A DNA stretch of 64,000 nucleotides from the NCBI RefSeq assembly GCF_016615955.1, contig NZ_CP067113.1:868001-932000 (forward strand). The letters run 5' to 3'. Of this stretch, positions 1 to 10,301 are shown one piece after another; within the stretch, counting starts at the first letter, position 1; the number at the start of each line of letters is the position of its first letter. The translations under genes and the position numbers were made by a program. The stretch is from Luteimonas sp. MC1750. Its GTDB lineage: Bacteria; Pseudomonadota; Gammaproteobacteria; Xanthomonadales; Xanthomonadaceae. The notes under the pieces were generated by a model, which was not told the DNA's origin, did no database searches, and saw only the letters and a list, made by a program, of their open reading frames with translations.

Positions 1-690
1 ATGACCTGGGCCGTGGTCCCGGCCGCCGGGCGCGGCACGCGCTTCGGGGGCGAGGTGCCCAAGCAGTACCTGCAGGCCGGCGGTGAGCCGCTGCTCGTGC
101 ACAGCCTGCGCGCGCTGTTCGCGCATCCGTCGGTGCAGGGCGTGGTGGTGGCGTTGGCCGACGGCGACGCGCACTGGCAGGGCTGGAGCGACGGCAGCGG
201 CCGCCCGGTGATCGCCTGCACCGGCGGCGGGAGCCGCGCCGAATCGGTGCTGGCAGGCCTGGCCGCGCTGCCCGGCGACGTGCGCGAGGACGCTTTCGTG
301 CTGGTGCACGACGCGGCGCGCCCGAACCTGCAGCTGGCCGACCTTGCCGCGTTGCTCGAGCGCGGCCGCGAGGATCCGGTGGGCGCGATCCTGGCCACGC
401 CCGTGCGCGACACGCTCAAGCGCGCCGGCGACGACGGCGGCATCGACGCCACCGAGCCGCGCGAGCGCCTGTGGCGCGCGCAGACGCCGCAGTTGTTCCG
501 CCGCCTGCAGCTGCGCCGGGCGCTGGACGCCGCGGCCGCCGACGGCATCGAGGTCACCGACGAGGCCATGGCCATGGAGCGCCAGGGCCTGCGGCCGCTG
601 CTGGTCGAGGGCGCCGAGGACAACATCAAGGTGACCACGCCGGCCGACCTGGCCTATTTCGAATTCCTGCTGGAAAGGAGGGGCCCGTGA
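1..690 (+). CDS. ispD: 2-C-methyl-D-erythritol 4-phosphate cytidylyltransferase
   Basis: Cytosolic enzyme of the MEP isoprenoid pathway. It transfers CMP from CTP to 2-C-methylerythritol 4-phosphate. The 229-residue protein has the expected length. It opens with the glycine-rich nucleotide loop (AAGRGTRFG, residues 8-16) and the lysine of PKQY (residue 21). It has the VHDAARP motif near residue 103 and ends with the substrate-contacting [12 protein letters not shown] block. The ATG is the first base of the window, so any ribosome site lies outside it; a longer N-terminus cannot be excluded, but the family starts here. The stop overlaps the ispF start by four bases (GTGA), so the two are translationally coupled consecutive pathway steps. 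Confidence 0.95.
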   Translation: MTWAVVPAAGRGTRFGGEVPKQYLQAGGEPLLVHSLRALFAHPSVQGVVVALADGDAHWQGWSDGSGRPVIACTGGGSRAESVLAGLAALPGDVREDAFVLVHDAARPNLQLADLAALLERGREDPVGAILATPVRDTLKRAGDDGGIDATEPRERLWRAQTPQLFRRLQLRRALDAAAADGIEVTDEAMAMERQGLRPLLVEGAEDNIKVTTPADLAYFEFLLERRGP

Positions 691-1166
691 CCATCCGCAT
701 CGGCCACGGCTACGACGTGCATGCTTTCGGCGAGGGCGACCATGTGATGCTCGGCGGGGTGCGCGTGCCGCATGACCGTGGGCTCGTCGCGCACAGCGAC
801 GGCGACGTGATCCTGCATGCACTGTGCGATGCGATCCTCGGTGCGCTGGCGCTGGGCGACATCGGCCTGCACTTCCCGCCGTCCGAAGCGCGCTGGAAGG
901 GCGCCGACAGCCGCGCGCTCCTGCGCCACTGCGTGGCGCTCGCCGCCGGGCGCGGCTGGAAGGCCGGCAACATCGACGCCACGGTGATCTGCGAGCGACC
1001 CAGGGTCGGCCCGCACGCGCAGGCCATGCGCGAGGCGATCGCGGCCGACCTCGGCATTGCGCTCGACGCGGTCAGCGTCAAGGCCACCACCAGCGAGCGC
1101 CTGGGCTTCATCGGTCGCGAGGAGGGCATCGCCGCGCAGGCGGTCTGCCTGCTGGTCGAGGCCTGA
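687..1166 (+). CDS. ispF: 2-C-methyl-D-erythritol 2,4-cyclodiphosphate synthase
   Basis: Converts CDP-methylerythritol 2-phosphate into the cyclic diphosphate with release of CMP, in the MEP pathway; the active form is a trimer with a divalent metal. The 159-residue product starts at GTG 687, inside the ispD stop, behind a strong AGGAGG-type site at 675-681. The metal ligands are visible in GHGYDVHAF (Asp and His at about residues 8 and 10) and in the [14 protein letters not shown] stretch. The C-terminal [15 protein letters not shown] block is characteristic of the family. An open frame exists further upstream, but it is only the shadow of ispD. Confidence 0.95.
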   Translation: MTIRIGHGYDVHAFGEGDHVMLGGVRVPHDRGLVAHSDGDVILHALCDAILGALALGDIGLHFPPSEARWKGADSRALLRHCVALAAGRGWKAGNIDATVICERPRVGPHAQAMREAIAADLGIALDAVSVKATTSERLGFIGREEGIAAQAVCLLVEA

Positions 1167-1203
1167 GCGATGCCGGCGATGAGCGCTTCCCTGCGCGCAC
1201 GCG

Positions 1204-1238
1204 CGTGAGCACGGCCGCATGAGCACGGCCGCATGAGC
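1204..1238 (+). repeat. 14-bp tandem repeat carrying three successive start codons
   Basis: The unit TGAGCACGGCCGCA occurs about two and a half times just before truD. Each unit carries a possible start (GTG 1205, ATG 1219, ATG 1233). Because the period is 14, the three lie in three different frames and only ATG 1233 enters truD. This looks like a slippage duplication at the start region. Confidence 0.8.
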
Positions 1239-2306
1239 ACGGACCTGCCGCGCGCCCACGGCGCGCCGGTGCTGGCCGCGCGCATCCGCGTCACGCCCGA
1301 GGATTTCGATGTCACCGAACTCGATGGCTTCGAGGCCAGCGGCGTCGGCGAGCACCTGCTGCTGACCATCGAGAAGCGCGGCATGAACACTGCCTTCGTC
1401 GCACGGCTGCTGGCCGAATGGGCCGGCGTCGACGAGCGCGCGATCGGCTATGCCGGCCTCAAGGACCGGCACGCGGTCACCCGCCAGCGCTTCAGCGTGC
1501 AGCTTCCGGGACGCACCGCGCCCGACAACGCCGCGCTGGAACGCGACGATCAGGCCACGGGGCAGCGGCTGCGGGTGCTTGGCCAGGCCCGGCATTCGCG
1601 CAAGCTCCCGCGTGGCGCGCTGGACGGGAACCGCTTCGTGCTCGTGCTGCGCGGGGTCGCCGGCGGGCACGAGGCGATCGACGAGCGGCTGCAGGCGATC
1701 GCCGCGCGGGGCGTGCCCAACTACTTCGGCGAACAGCGCTTCGGCCACGGCGGCGGCAACGTCGACAAGGCCGGGCGCATGTTCGCCGGCCTGCGCGTGC
1801 GCCGCGAGGAGCGCACGCTGCTGCTGTCGGCGGCGCGCTCGGAGCTGTTCAACCGGGTGCTGGCGGCCCGCGTCGCCGGTGGCAGCTGGGACCAGGGCCT
1901 GGACGGCGAGGCCTGGATGCTCGACGGCAGCCGCAGCGTGTTCGGGCCCGAGCCCTGGAGCGACGCGCTCGCCGCGCGCCTGGCGGCGTTCGACATCCAT
2001 CCCAGCGCGCCGCTGTGGGGCCGCGGCGAGCTTCGCAGCGCGGGCGCCGCGCAGGCGCTGGAGCGCGACGCGATTGCCGATGCCGCCAGCCTCGCGCTGA
2101 GGGCCGGCCTGGAAGCGGCGGGCCTGGCGCAGGAGCGCCGCGCCACCCGCCTGCGCCCCGCCAGCCTGGAATGGCAGTGGCGCGAGGCCGACGCTTTGGA
2201 GCTGCGCTTTTCGCTGCCCGCGGGCACCTACGCGACCTCGGTGCTGGCCGAACTCGGCCCGGTTCAAGAGCCGGGCGCGCCGCGCCTGCCGCCCGTCGGA
2301 AACTGA
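1233..2306 (+). CDS. truD: tRNA pseudouridine(13) synthase
   Basis: Makes pseudouridine at position 13 of tRNA-Glu. The 357-residue length fits the TruD family. The N-terminal FRVTPEDF-like block (here [12 protein letters not shown], residues 18-30) and the catalytic aspartate in YAGLKDRHA (Asp78) are present, followed by the [11 protein letters not shown] signature of the insertion domain. The ATG at 1233 is the only start of the repeated cluster that is in frame. The gene sits in the conserved ispDF-truD-surE-pcm neighbourhood, with a small lipoprotein and a convergent smr gene inserted between truD and surE. Confidence 0.95.
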   Translation: MSTDLPRAHGAPVLAARIRVTPEDFDVTELDGFEASGVGEHLLLTIEKRGMNTAFVARLLAEWAGVDERAIGYAGLKDRHAVTRQRFSVQLPGRTAPDNAALERDDQATGQRLRVLGQARHSRKLPRGALDGNRFVLVLRGVAGGHEAIDERLQAIAARGVPNYFGEQRFGHGGGNVDKAGRMFAGLRVRREERTLLLSAARSELFNRVLAARVAGGSWDQGLDGEAWMLDGSRSVFGPEPWSDALAARLAAFDIHPSAPLWGRGELRSAGAAQALERDAIADAASLALRAGLEAAGLAQERRATRLRPASLEWQWREADALELRFSLPAGTYATSVLAELGPVQEPGAPRLPPVGN

Positions 2307-2389
2307 GCCACGGCACTGGCCGGCCGCGCGCTGCGGCGTATATGTGGAAGCGCGCCCCGGAAACCGTGGCGCAACCACAGGAGAAGGCC

Positions 2390-2632
2390 ATGAACAGGTT
2401 GTTCCAGGCAGTCCTGGTCGCATCCGCGACGCTGGCGCTTTCGGCATGCGCGAGCAGCGGCGGCATGGCGTCGGCCCCGGGTCCCGCGACAGGTTCGCAG
2501 CAGGGCGAGCGGATCCTCACCGACGGCGAGTACGTGTCGGCGGTCGAACGGGTCGCGCGCAGCCGCGGCGTCCACGTGCAGTGGGTCAACCCGCCGCAGC
2601 GGCGGTTCCCCGCCGGGCTGGCGTCGCGCTGA
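2390..2632 (+). CDS. small predicted lipoprotein of unknown function
   Basis: An 80-residue secreted lipoprotein that I do not recognise as a named family. It has a signal peptide with a hydrophobic core and the lipobox LSAC near residues 17-20. A Ser/Gly/Ala-rich linker follows, then a short conserved-looking tail with EYVSAVERVARSRG and VQWVNPP. The pattern resembles short outer-membrane lipoproteins of Xanthomonadaceae. An AGGAG site lies about 6 bases before ATG 2390. It stands alone: truD is upstream and smr is convergent, with stop codons only a few bases apart. Confidence 0.7.
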   Translation: MNRLFQAVLVASATLALSACASSGGMASAPGPATGSQQGERILTDGEYVSAVERVARSRGVHVQWVNPPQRRFPAGLASR

Positions 2633-2633
2633 G

Positions 2634-3182
2634 TCAGCGCCGCGCGAGCAGCACCAGCACCGCGCCGGTCCCGCCCTGGGCGGGAGGCGCGGAATGGAAG
2701 GCCAGCACGTCCGCGCGATGGCGCAGGATGCGGTCGACCACGTTCTTCAGCACCGGCAGGCTGTCGTCGGAATTGATGCCCTTGCCGTGCACCACGCGCA
2801 CGCAGCCGTAGCCGGCGTCGCGCGCCTCGCCCAGGAATCGGCGCAGCAGGATTTCAGCGGTGGCTGCATCGCTGTGGTGTAGGTCGAGTTCGTCCTGCGC
2901 GGCATAGAGCCCCTGTGACAGCCGCTTGAGGGTGCGCGGCGGCACCTGCTCGCGCCGGTGCGACAGCACGTCGCCGCGCTCGATCGAGAAACCCTCGCCG
3001 CGGCCCAGGCGGAAATCCTCGCGCGCCTGCGCCTCGTCGCGCTCGGCCATGCGCGCGCGCGGTCGGGGGCGTGGCCGCTCGGGGGGCACCGGCGTGGCGG
3101 GCAGTTCGCGCACCGGACCGATCGCCGCGCGGAACAGCGCGGCATCCTCGTCGTCGTCGTGCGTGTCATCGCGTCCGGCCAT
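2634..3182 (-). CDS. Smr domain protein (SmrA-like)
   Basis: A 182-residue stand-alone Smr-domain protein. The N-terminal 90 residues are charged and proline-rich. The Smr domain occupies the C-terminal half, with the DLHH motif (about residue 99) and the HGKG loop (about residue 132) that define the small MutS-related family. Members bind DNA or RNA and some nick it; the substrate here cannot be told from sequence. It is convergent with the small lipoprotein gene (stops nearly touch) and divergent from surE. Confidence 0.85.
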   Translation of the reverse strand: MAGRDDTHDDDEDAALFRAAIGPVRELPATPVPPERPRPRPRARMAERDEAQAREDFRLGRGEGFSIERGDVLSHRREQVPPRTLKRLSQGLYAAQDELDLHHSDAATAEILLRRFLGEARDAGYGCVRVVHGKGINSDDSLPVLKNVVDRILRHRADVLAFHSAPPAQGGTGAVLVLLARR

Positions 3183-3237
3183 GCCGCAAGCCTAGCGCGG
3201 GGGACCCGCGCCGTCGCGTTCCGTTATCATGAACGCA

Positions 3238-4023
3238 ATGAAAATCCTCGTTAGCAACGACGACGGCGTCGACGCCCCCGGCATCCACGCACTCGCCGCC
3301 GGCCTGCGGGCCGCGGGCCACGAGGTCACCGTCGTCGCCCCCGATCGCGACCGCTCCGGCGCCAGCAATTCGCTGACGCTCGACCTGCCGCTGCAGGCCG
3401 TGCAGCTCGACGCCGGCACCTGGCGCGTGCACGGCACGCCGACCGACTGCGTGCACGTCGCGATCACCGGCATGCTCGACCACGACCCTGACATCGTGGT
3501 CTCCGGCATCAACAACACCGCCAACCTCGGCGACGACGTCATCTATTCCGGCACCGTCGCCGCGGCGATGGAAGGCCGCTTCCTGGGCCTGCCCGCGGTC
3601 GCGGTGTCGCTGGTCACCCGCGACCACCAGGGCCGGCACTACGATACCGCCGCCCGCGCCGCGGTCGAGATCGTCGCGCGCCTCAGGGCCGATCCGCTGC
3701 CGGCCGACACCATCCTCAACGTCAACGTGCCGGACCTGCCGTGGTCGGAGATCGAGGGCTTCGAGGTCACGCGCCTGGGCAACCGCCACCGCGCCGAAGC
3801 CTGCATCCCGGCGCAGGACCCGCGCGGACGCCACTTCTGGTGGATCGGCGGCGCCGGTGCCGAAGCGGATTCCGGCCCGGGTACCGATTTCCACGCCGTG
3901 CGCACCCGCCACATCGCCATCACCCCGATCCAGGTCGACCTGACGCGCTACCAGGCGCTGGAGCAGGTCGCGGCCTGGGTCGGTGGCCTCGAGGAGGCCC
4001 TGCGCAACGGAGGGCAGGCATGA
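3238..4023 (+). CDS. surE: 5'/3'-nucleotidase SurE
   Basis: Metal-dependent nucleotidase acting on nucleoside monophosphates, linked to stationary-phase survival. The N-terminal [13 protein letters not shown] holds the paired metal-binding aspartates (Asp8, Asp9). The serine region DRSGASNS and the [13 protein letters not shown] block with its conserved asparagine complete the site. I prefer ATG 3238 because the family starts at [10 protein letters not shown]; an in-frame ATG 9 bases upstream (3229) is also possible and neither has a clear ribosome site. The TTATCAT just upstream could be a -10 element. The stop overlaps the pcm start (ATGA), a pairing conserved across proteobacteria. Confidence 0.95.
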   Translation: MKILVSNDDGVDAPGIHALAAGLRAAGHEVTVVAPDRDRSGASNSLTLDLPLQAVQLDAGTWRVHGTPTDCVHVAITGMLDHDPDIVVSGINNTANLGDDVIYSGTVAAAMEGRFLGLPAVAVSLVTRDHQGRHYDTAARAAVEIVARLRADPLPADTILNVNVPDLPWSEIEGFEVTRLGNRHRAEACIPAQDPRGRHFWWIGGAGAEADSGPGTDFHAVRTRHIAITPIQVDLTRYQALEQVAAWVGGLEEALRNGGQA

Positions 4024-4703
4024 CGCCGCGGCTGCGCCTGCAGCCCGAGGCGCTGGGCATGGGCATGACCTCGCAGCGCGTCCGCGACCGTCTGATCGAG
4101 CGGCTGCGCGGCAATGGCATCACCGACGAGCGCGTGCTCAACGCCATCCGCACCGTGCCGCGCCATCTTTTCATCGACGAGGCGCTGGCCACCCGCGCCT
4201 ATGAGGACACCGCGCTGCCGATCGGCCACGGCCAGACCATTTCCCAGCCCTGGGTGGTGGCGCGGATGACCGAGGCGCTGTTCGCCGATGGCGCGCAGCC
4301 GGTACGCGTGCTCGAGGTCGGCACCGGTTCCGGCTACCAGGCCGCGATCCTCGGCGCGCTCGGGCTGCAGGTGTACACGGTCGAGCGAATCGGCGACCTG
4401 CTGCGGGTCGCGCGCAAGCGCTTCCGCTCGCTGGGCCTGAACGTGCGCAGCAAGCACGACGACGGCCGCGTCGGCTGGCCGGAGGAGGCGCCCTTCGACG
4501 GCATCCTGGTCACCGCCGGTGCCCCGGCGCTGGTCGAGGCGCTCACCGCGCAGCTTGCGCCCGGCGGCGTGCTGGTGGCGCCGGTGGGCGCAGCGGGCGC
4601 GCAGTCGCTGCTGCGCCTGCGCAAGGACGCCGAAGGCCAGATCGTGCAGGACACACTGGCCAGCGTCGCCTTCGTGCCCCTGCTGTCCGGACTGGTGGAC
4701 TGA
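4020..4703 (+). CDS. pcm: protein-L-isoaspartate O-methyltransferase
   Basis: Methylates isoaspartyl residues in aged proteins with S-adenosylmethionine, allowing their repair to aspartate. The 227-residue product has the family block [16 protein letters not shown], the SAM-binding [13 protein letters not shown] motif and the [11 protein letters not shown] post motif. The start ATG 4020 overlaps the surE stop by four bases, so it is translationally coupled to surE. A longer frame opens upstream but lies inside surE. The downstream ExoD-like gene starts 3 bases after its stop, so all three are probably one transcript. Confidence 0.95.
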   Translation: MTPRLRLQPEALGMGMTSQRVRDRLIERLRGNGITDERVLNAIRTVPRHLFIDEALATRAYEDTALPIGHGQTISQPWVVARMTEALFADGAQPVRVLEVGTGSGYQAAILGALGLQVYTVERIGDLLRVARKRFRSLGLNVRSKHDDGRVGWPEEAPFDGILVTAGAPALVEALTAQLAPGGVLVAPVGAAGAQSLLRLRKDAEGQIVQDTLASVAFVPLLSGLVD

Positions 4704-4706
4704 GCC

Positions 4707-5360
4707 ATGACACGACCGATTCCGCCGTCCGCCCCGCTGGGCGAACAGTCCCTGCGCACCCAGCTGGAAGGGATCATCGAGCGCCTGCCCACCGGCTCGA
4801 TGAGCCTGGGGGAGCTGCTGGCCATCATCGGCGACGAAGGCCTGCTGGTGCTGTCGATCCTGCTGACGCTGGTGTTCCTGATCCCGGTGTCGATCCCCGG
4901 CGTCAGCACGGTGTTCGGCGCTGCGATCCTGCTGGTGGGCCTGAGCCGGGTCTCGGGCCGGCCGCTGTGGGTGCCCGCGCGGCTGGCCGCGCGCCCGCTG
5001 CCAGCCGACCGGCTGCGGCCGGCGCTCACCGGCGGCATGGCCTGGGTGCGCCGGCTCGAGCGCATCAGCCGTCCCTACCGCATGTCATCACTGGTCGACG
5101 GCCGCGCGCAGCAGCTGTTCAACAACCTGGCCTTCATCTTCGCCGCGCTGCTGCTGATGGCGCCGTTCGGATTCGTGCCGTTCAGCAACACCATCCCCGC
5201 GATCGCGCTGCTGCTCTACGCTGTGGGCTTCATCCAGCGCGATGGCGTCGCGGTGCTCCTCGGTCACCTCGCCACCATCGGCACGGTGGTCTATTTCAGC
5301 GTCCTGATCGGCGGCGGCGGCCTGGCCCTGCAGCACCTGTGGCAGCGCTTCGCCGGGTGA
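4707..5360 (+). CDS. ExoD-family membrane protein
   Basis: A 217-residue integral membrane protein of the ExoD family (named after a Rhizobium protein affecting exopolysaccharide). About four hydrophobic segments are visible: a paired run near residues 46-80 with LLTLVFLIPVSIPGVSTVFG, and two more near 140-210. The SIPGVS and MAPFGFVPFSNTIPA motifs, each a proline-containing break between helices, are typical. Biochemical function is unknown. It replaces the YqaA/DedA-like membrane gene often found between pcm and nlpD in related genomes (remembered gene order). It follows pcm by 3 bases and is probably co-transcribed. Confidence 0.8.
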   Translation: MTRPIPPSAPLGEQSLRTQLEGIIERLPTGSMSLGELLAIIGDEGLLVLSILLTLVFLIPVSIPGVSTVFGAAILLVGLSRVSGRPLWVPARLAARPLPADRLRPALTGGMAWVRRLERISRPYRMSSLVDGRAQQLFNNLAFIFAALLLMAPFGFVPFSNTIPAIALLLYAVGFIQRDGVAVLLGHLATIGTVVYFSVLIGGGGLALQHLWQRFAG

Positions 5361-5398
5361 GTCGCCACGCCCTGTCCCACACGGAGGTTTCCCCGCGC

Positions 5399-6202
5399 AT
5401 GCCCCTGGTCCGTCGATCCGCCCGCCTCGCCCTGGTCCCCCTCGTCGCGCTGGTGCTGGCGCTTGCCGGCTGCGGCACGAGCAAGGTGGTCCGCGAGGGT
5501 GGCGGCAGCGCGGCGCGCGCCTCCACGCCCAAGCCGGGGCAGACGGTCGGCGTGCGCCGGGGCGACAACCTCTACCGCCTGGCGGTGAACAACGGCATCA
5601 GCCCGCTCGACCTGGCGATGTGGAACGGCATCCAGCCGCCCTACACGATCTATCCCGGGCAGACGCTGCGGCTGTATCCCTCGTCGGGCGCGACCGGCGC
5701 ACGCGCGTCCACGCCGGCGGCCGCGTCGCGCAGCCGCGGCAGCGCACGCCCGCCCACCGACAGCCGCGGACGCGTGGTGCAGCCGACCCGGGCGCCGCCG
5801 CAGCCGACCGGGCCCGCGCCGGTGCGCAGCGCGGTGTCCTGGCGCTGGCCGGCCGACGGCAACCTGGTCAGCCGCTACGTCGAGGGCGATCCGACGAAGC
5901 AGGGCATCGGAGTGGCCGGTTCCGCCGGGCAGGCGGTGCGCGCCGGCGGCGACGGCGTGATCGTGTATTCCGGTTCCGGCCTGGTGGGCTACGGCGAACT
6001 GATCATCATCAAGCACGACGAGCAGTGGCTCTCGGCCTACGGCCACAACCGCAAGCGCCTGGTGGGCGAGGGCGACCGGGTCAAGGCCGGCCAGCAGATC
6101 GCGGAAATGGGCCGCACCGGCGCCGACCGCGACATGCTGCACTTCGAGATCCGCTACAACGGCAAGCCGGTGGACCCGCTGCGCTACCTGCCGCAGCGCT
6201 GA
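5399..6202 (+). CDS. nlpD: NlpD-like LysM/M23 lipoprotein, probable amidase activator
   Basis: Outer-membrane lipoprotein of 267 residues. It has a signal peptide with lipobox LAGC (about residues 20-23), a LysM peptidoglycan-binding domain (about 45-95, with VRRGDNLYRLA and YTIYPGQTLRL), a Ser/Arg/Pro-rich linker, and a C-terminal M23-type domain. The metal ligands of active LytM enzymes are largely lost: where an HxxxD is expected there is KQGIGVAG, while LHFEIRYNG is kept. This matches the E. coli NlpD pattern, which activates AmiC rather than cutting peptidoglycan. GGAGG lies 12 bases before ATG 5399. No rpoS follows, as expected in Xanthomonadaceae. Confidence 0.9.
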   Translation: MPLVRRSARLALVPLVALVLALAGCGTSKVVREGGGSAARASTPKPGQTVGVRRGDNLYRLAVNNGISPLDLAMWNGIQPPYTIYPGQTLRLYPSSGATGARASTPAAASRSRGSARPPTDSRGRVVQPTRAPPQPTGPAPVRSAVSWRWPADGNLVSRYVEGDPTKQGIGVAGSAGQAVRAGGDGVIVYSGSGLVGYGELIIIKHDEQWLSAYGHNRKRLVGEGDRVKAGQQIAEMGRTGADRDMLHFEIRYNGKPVDPLRYLPQR

Positions 6203-6210
6203 CGACCGCC

Positions 6211-6588
6211 TCAGTCGTCGGAGAGGATGAAGCCCGCGACCACCCGGCGGCCTTCGCTGGCCAGCACGTTGAAGGTGCGCGCGGCGGCGCCGTTGGTCAT
6301 CGCCTCCAGGCCGACGCCCCGTGCAAGGCACGCGGCCATCGTGCGCGGCGGAGGGAAGGCCTGCGCATCGCCGGTTCCTAGGATGATCACTTCGGGCTCG
6401 AGCGCGAGCAGCGCGTCCAGCTGGGCTGGCTCCAGGCCGGCGATGGGCGAAGCGGCCCAGTCCTCGATCAGGCGGGTCGGCGAGACGATGAAGCTCGCCA
6501 GCAGGCGACGGTCGTTGACCAGGGCCGAGCGGCCATCGGCGCCGCGCAGCACGTATTCATAGTCAGGGCGTTCCTGGACCAGGTCCAT
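6211..6588 (-). CDS. Mth938-like (DUF498) domain protein
   Basis: A 125-residue protein of the Mth938/NDUFAF3-like fold. Family features seen are the early YEYVLRG block, LLASFIVSP, and the central PEVIILGTGDAQAFPPP loop, which is the most conserved part. The eukaryotic relative NDUFAF3 helps assemble respiratory complex I; the bacterial role is not settled. It lies on the minus strand behind yhbY, from which it is separated by about 16 bases, and is likely in the same transcript. Confidence 0.85.
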   Translation of the reverse strand: MDLVQERPDYEYVLRGADGRSALVNDRRLLASFIVSPTRLIEDWAASPIAGLEPAQLDALLALEPEVIILGTGDAQAFPPPRTMAACLARGVGLEAMTNGAAARTFNVLASEGRRVVAGFILSDD

Positions 6589-6604
6589 CGCGTCGTCCGG
6601 GTCC

Positions 6605-6910
6605 TCAGCCGCGCGGAAGCACGATCTGGCGCTTCTCGGCGTTGGGCCGGTAGAGCACGGCCACGTGCCCGATGCGCTGCACGAGGGCCGCGCCGGTGCG
6701 CTGGGCCAGGTCGCCGATCAGCGCATCGCGCTCCTCGCGGTCGGCCGCGCCCACCTTCACCTTGATCAGCTCGTGGTGCTCGAGCGCGCCGGCGATCTCG
6801 GCCACCACCGCGTCGGTCACGCCCTTGCCGCCGACCTGCAGCATGGCCTTGAGCCCATGGGCCTGCCCGCGCAGGAAACGATTCTGGGCGGCGGTGAGCT
6901 CGACGGTCAT
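6605..6910 (-). CDS. yhbY: YhbY family CRM-domain RNA-binding protein
   Basis: A 101-residue single CRM (CRS1-YhbY) domain. The core [16 protein letters not shown] carries the family GxxG-type RNA-binding loop, followed by HHELIKVKV and the closing HVAVLYRP strand. YhbY associates with ribosome assembly intermediates. It is divergent from rlmE (about 70 bases between starts), a head-to-head arrangement with ftsH downstream that is widely conserved in proteobacteria. Confidence 0.92.
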   Translation of the reverse strand: MTVELTAAQNRFLRGQAHGLKAMLQVGGKGVTDAVVAEIAGALEHHELIKVKVGAADREERDALIGDLAQRTGAALVQRIGHVAVLYRPNAEKRQIVLPRG

Positions 6911-6981
6911 GGAGGCTGCGGTCAGGTACGGAGGGGCACGCAGGGTATCATGGCCGACCCCCCGCTCCCCCGACGCAGGCG

Positions 6982-7614
6982 ATGGCTACCCGCAGCAAAA
7001 GCAGCCAGCGCTGGCTCCAGGAGCACTTCAGCGACCCCTTCGTGAAGAAGGCGCAGGCCGAGGGCCTGCGTTCGCGCGCCGCCTACAAGCTGGAAGAGCT
7101 GGTCGAGCGCGACCGCCTGCTGAAGCCGGGCATGACCGTCGTCGACCTCGGCGCCGCCCCGGGCGGCTGGTCGCAGTGGGTCCGCCAGGCCCTGGGCGAC
7201 AGTGGCCGGGTGATCGCGCTGGACATCCTCGAGATGCCCGCCCTGGCAGGCGTGGAGTTCATCCACGGAGACTTCAGGGAGGACGCGGTACTTTCACAGC
7301 TGGAATCCACCCTTGGCGCTGCACGCGTGGACCTTGTCTTGTCGGACATGGCCCCCAACAAGAGTGGTGTGACAGCCGTCGACCAGCCGCGGGCCATGTA
7401 CCTGGCCGAGCTTGCGATGGATTTCGGTGACCGGCACCTGCGTCCGGGCGGCGATTTCCTGATCAAGCTGTTCCACGGGGCCGGTTTCGACGACTACGTG
7501 CGCGAGTTGCGCCGGCGTTACGCGAAGGTGGTGGTCCGCAAGCCTGCGGCCTCGCGCCAGCGTTCGCCGGAAGTCTATGCGCTGGCGCAGGGCAAGCTGG
7601 CCCGGCTGAAGTAA
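6982..7614 (+). CDS. rlmE: 23S rRNA (uridine-2'-O)-methyltransferase
   Basis: FtsJ/RrmJ-type SAM methyltransferase that 2'-O-methylates U2552 (E. coli numbering) in the A loop of 23S rRNA. The 210 residues contain the SAM site [14 protein letters not shown] and the K-D-K-E tetrad in order: Lys in SRAAYKLEE, Asp in VLSDMAPN, Lys in FLIKLFHG, and Glu in RSPEVYALA. The GGTATCAT just upstream could be a -10 element. It precedes ftsH, as in most gammaproteobacteria. Confidence 0.95.
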   Translation: MATRSKSSQRWLQEHFSDPFVKKAQAEGLRSRAAYKLEELVERDRLLKPGMTVVDLGAAPGGWSQWVRQALGDSGRVIALDILEMPALAGVEFIHGDFREDAVLSQLESTLGAARVDLVLSDMAPNKSGVTAVDQPRAMYLAELAMDFGDRHLRPGGDFLIKLFHGAGFDDYVRELRRRYAKVVVRKPAASRQRSPEVYALAQGKLARLK

Positions 7615-7645
7615 AGCCGGATGAAGTAAAGCCGGATGAAGTAAA
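7608..7645 (+). repeat. 15-bp tandem repeat spanning the rlmE stop codon
   Basis: GAAGTAAAGCCGGAT occurs about two and a half times, starting within the last codons of rlmE. The first copy contains the TAA stop; later copies repeat the same 'stop' sequence in the rlmE-ftsH spacer. It looks like a recent slippage duplication of the gene end. Confidence 0.85.
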
Positions 7646-7670
7646 TTGCGGCGATGCCGCGGAGAGTGGA

Positions 7671-9587
<1,917 letters not shown>

Positions 9588-9607
9588 CGCGCGGTTGATG
9601 CAACCTG

Positions 9608-9636
9608 AAAGCCGGGCCTCGTGCCCGGCTTTTTCT
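9608..9636 (+). terminator. rho-independent terminator of ftsH
   Basis: A GC-rich hairpin (arms GCCGGGC / GCCCGGC around a short CTCGT loop region) is preceded by AAA and followed directly by TTTTTC, about 20 bases after the ftsH stop. It is the clearest intrinsic terminator in the window. Confidence 0.9.
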
Positions 9637-9696
9637 TGCTTCATTCCCCCCGTTGGGAGAGAGATGCGCAGGGCGGGAGGACCGATCACTCCCCGT

Positions 9697-9720
9697 GTAG
9701 GAGCGGCTATAGCCGCGATG
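9697..9720 (+). repeat. GTAGGAGCGGC-type intergenic palindrome
   Basis: The sequence GTAGGAGCGGCTATAGCCGC is a near-perfect short palindrome (GCGGCT / AGCCGC). Elements beginning GTAGGAGCGGC are remembered as highly repeated extragenic palindromes in Xanthomonadaceae and pseudomonads. Only one copy is recognisable in this window. Confidence 0.6.
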
Positions 9721-9819
9721 TTGACGACACCCTGGCTGCGATGTTGCTAGCAGTGCTCCGTTGGAGTCCACGCCGCCCGTCCCGCGCACAGGGGGCGTGC
9801 TACGCCGGCCGTCTCCGCG

Positions 9820-9880
9820 TCCTGCTGCCAGCGGCCGGGCGCCGGCCATCCATGGCCGGCTCTCCGCACACCCCTGCACG
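9820..9880 (-). repeat. inverted partial copy of the intergenic hairpin element
   Basis: This stretch contains a palindrome with arms CCGGCCAT / ATGGCCGG. Its flanks (TGCAGGGG on one side, GCAGGAC on the other) match, on the opposite strand, the central part of the element at 10040-10153. The two lie in opposite orientation about 200 bases apart. No protein coding is supported here. Confidence 0.6.
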
Positions 9881-10039
9881 CGGGACGGGCTCCGGCCTTT
9901 ATCGGCTTCGGAACCGGAAGCAAGAGCGGTCGCGGCGGGAAGACTCCGGGTCAACTGACGCACCGGCTCACATGACCAAGACGCAACGGCTTGCCGCACT
10001 GCCTGGCTTGTCCGCCACCGGATCGCGAAAGAGGTCGGA

Positions 10040-10153
10040 CCCGCCGCGGATGCAGGGGGGATGGCCAGAGCCGGCCATGGATGGCCGGCGGCCGGAACTG
10101 GGAGCAGGACAGCGCAGATTCCGGCTGGTCATCCCCCCTGCATCCGCGGCGGG
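10040..10153 (+). repeat. long intergenic hairpin with perfect 24-bp arms
   Basis: Positions 10040-10063 and 10130-10153 are perfect inverted repeats of each other. Allowing one G-U pair, the stem extends to 29 bp (10040-10068 with 10125-10153). Inside it is a second hairpin at 10070-10089 (arms GCCGGCCAT / ATGGCCGGC). The whole ftsH-folP gap (9588-10301) shows no supported gene: open frames through it lack start context and lie in repeat sequence. This could be a non-autonomous REP-like element or a structured RNA. Confidence 0.75.
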
Positions 10154-10301
10154 CACCGCACGCCCCCAGCGAAACCCGCGCAAATCCCCGCAAACCCGGC
10201 CAATCCACCTCCATCCGCGCGCCAGCCATCGACACGCAGGTTCTGACCCATGGGAGCCCTGCGTCCGGGCGATAATCGGGGCCCGCCTGCAGGAGCGTGC
10301 C

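Noticed and set aside
9621..10301. Upstream extension of the folP frame across the intergenic repeats
   Set aside because: The added part covers palindromic repeats and has no family similarity; dihydropteroate synthase starts at 10302 with its own ribosome site.
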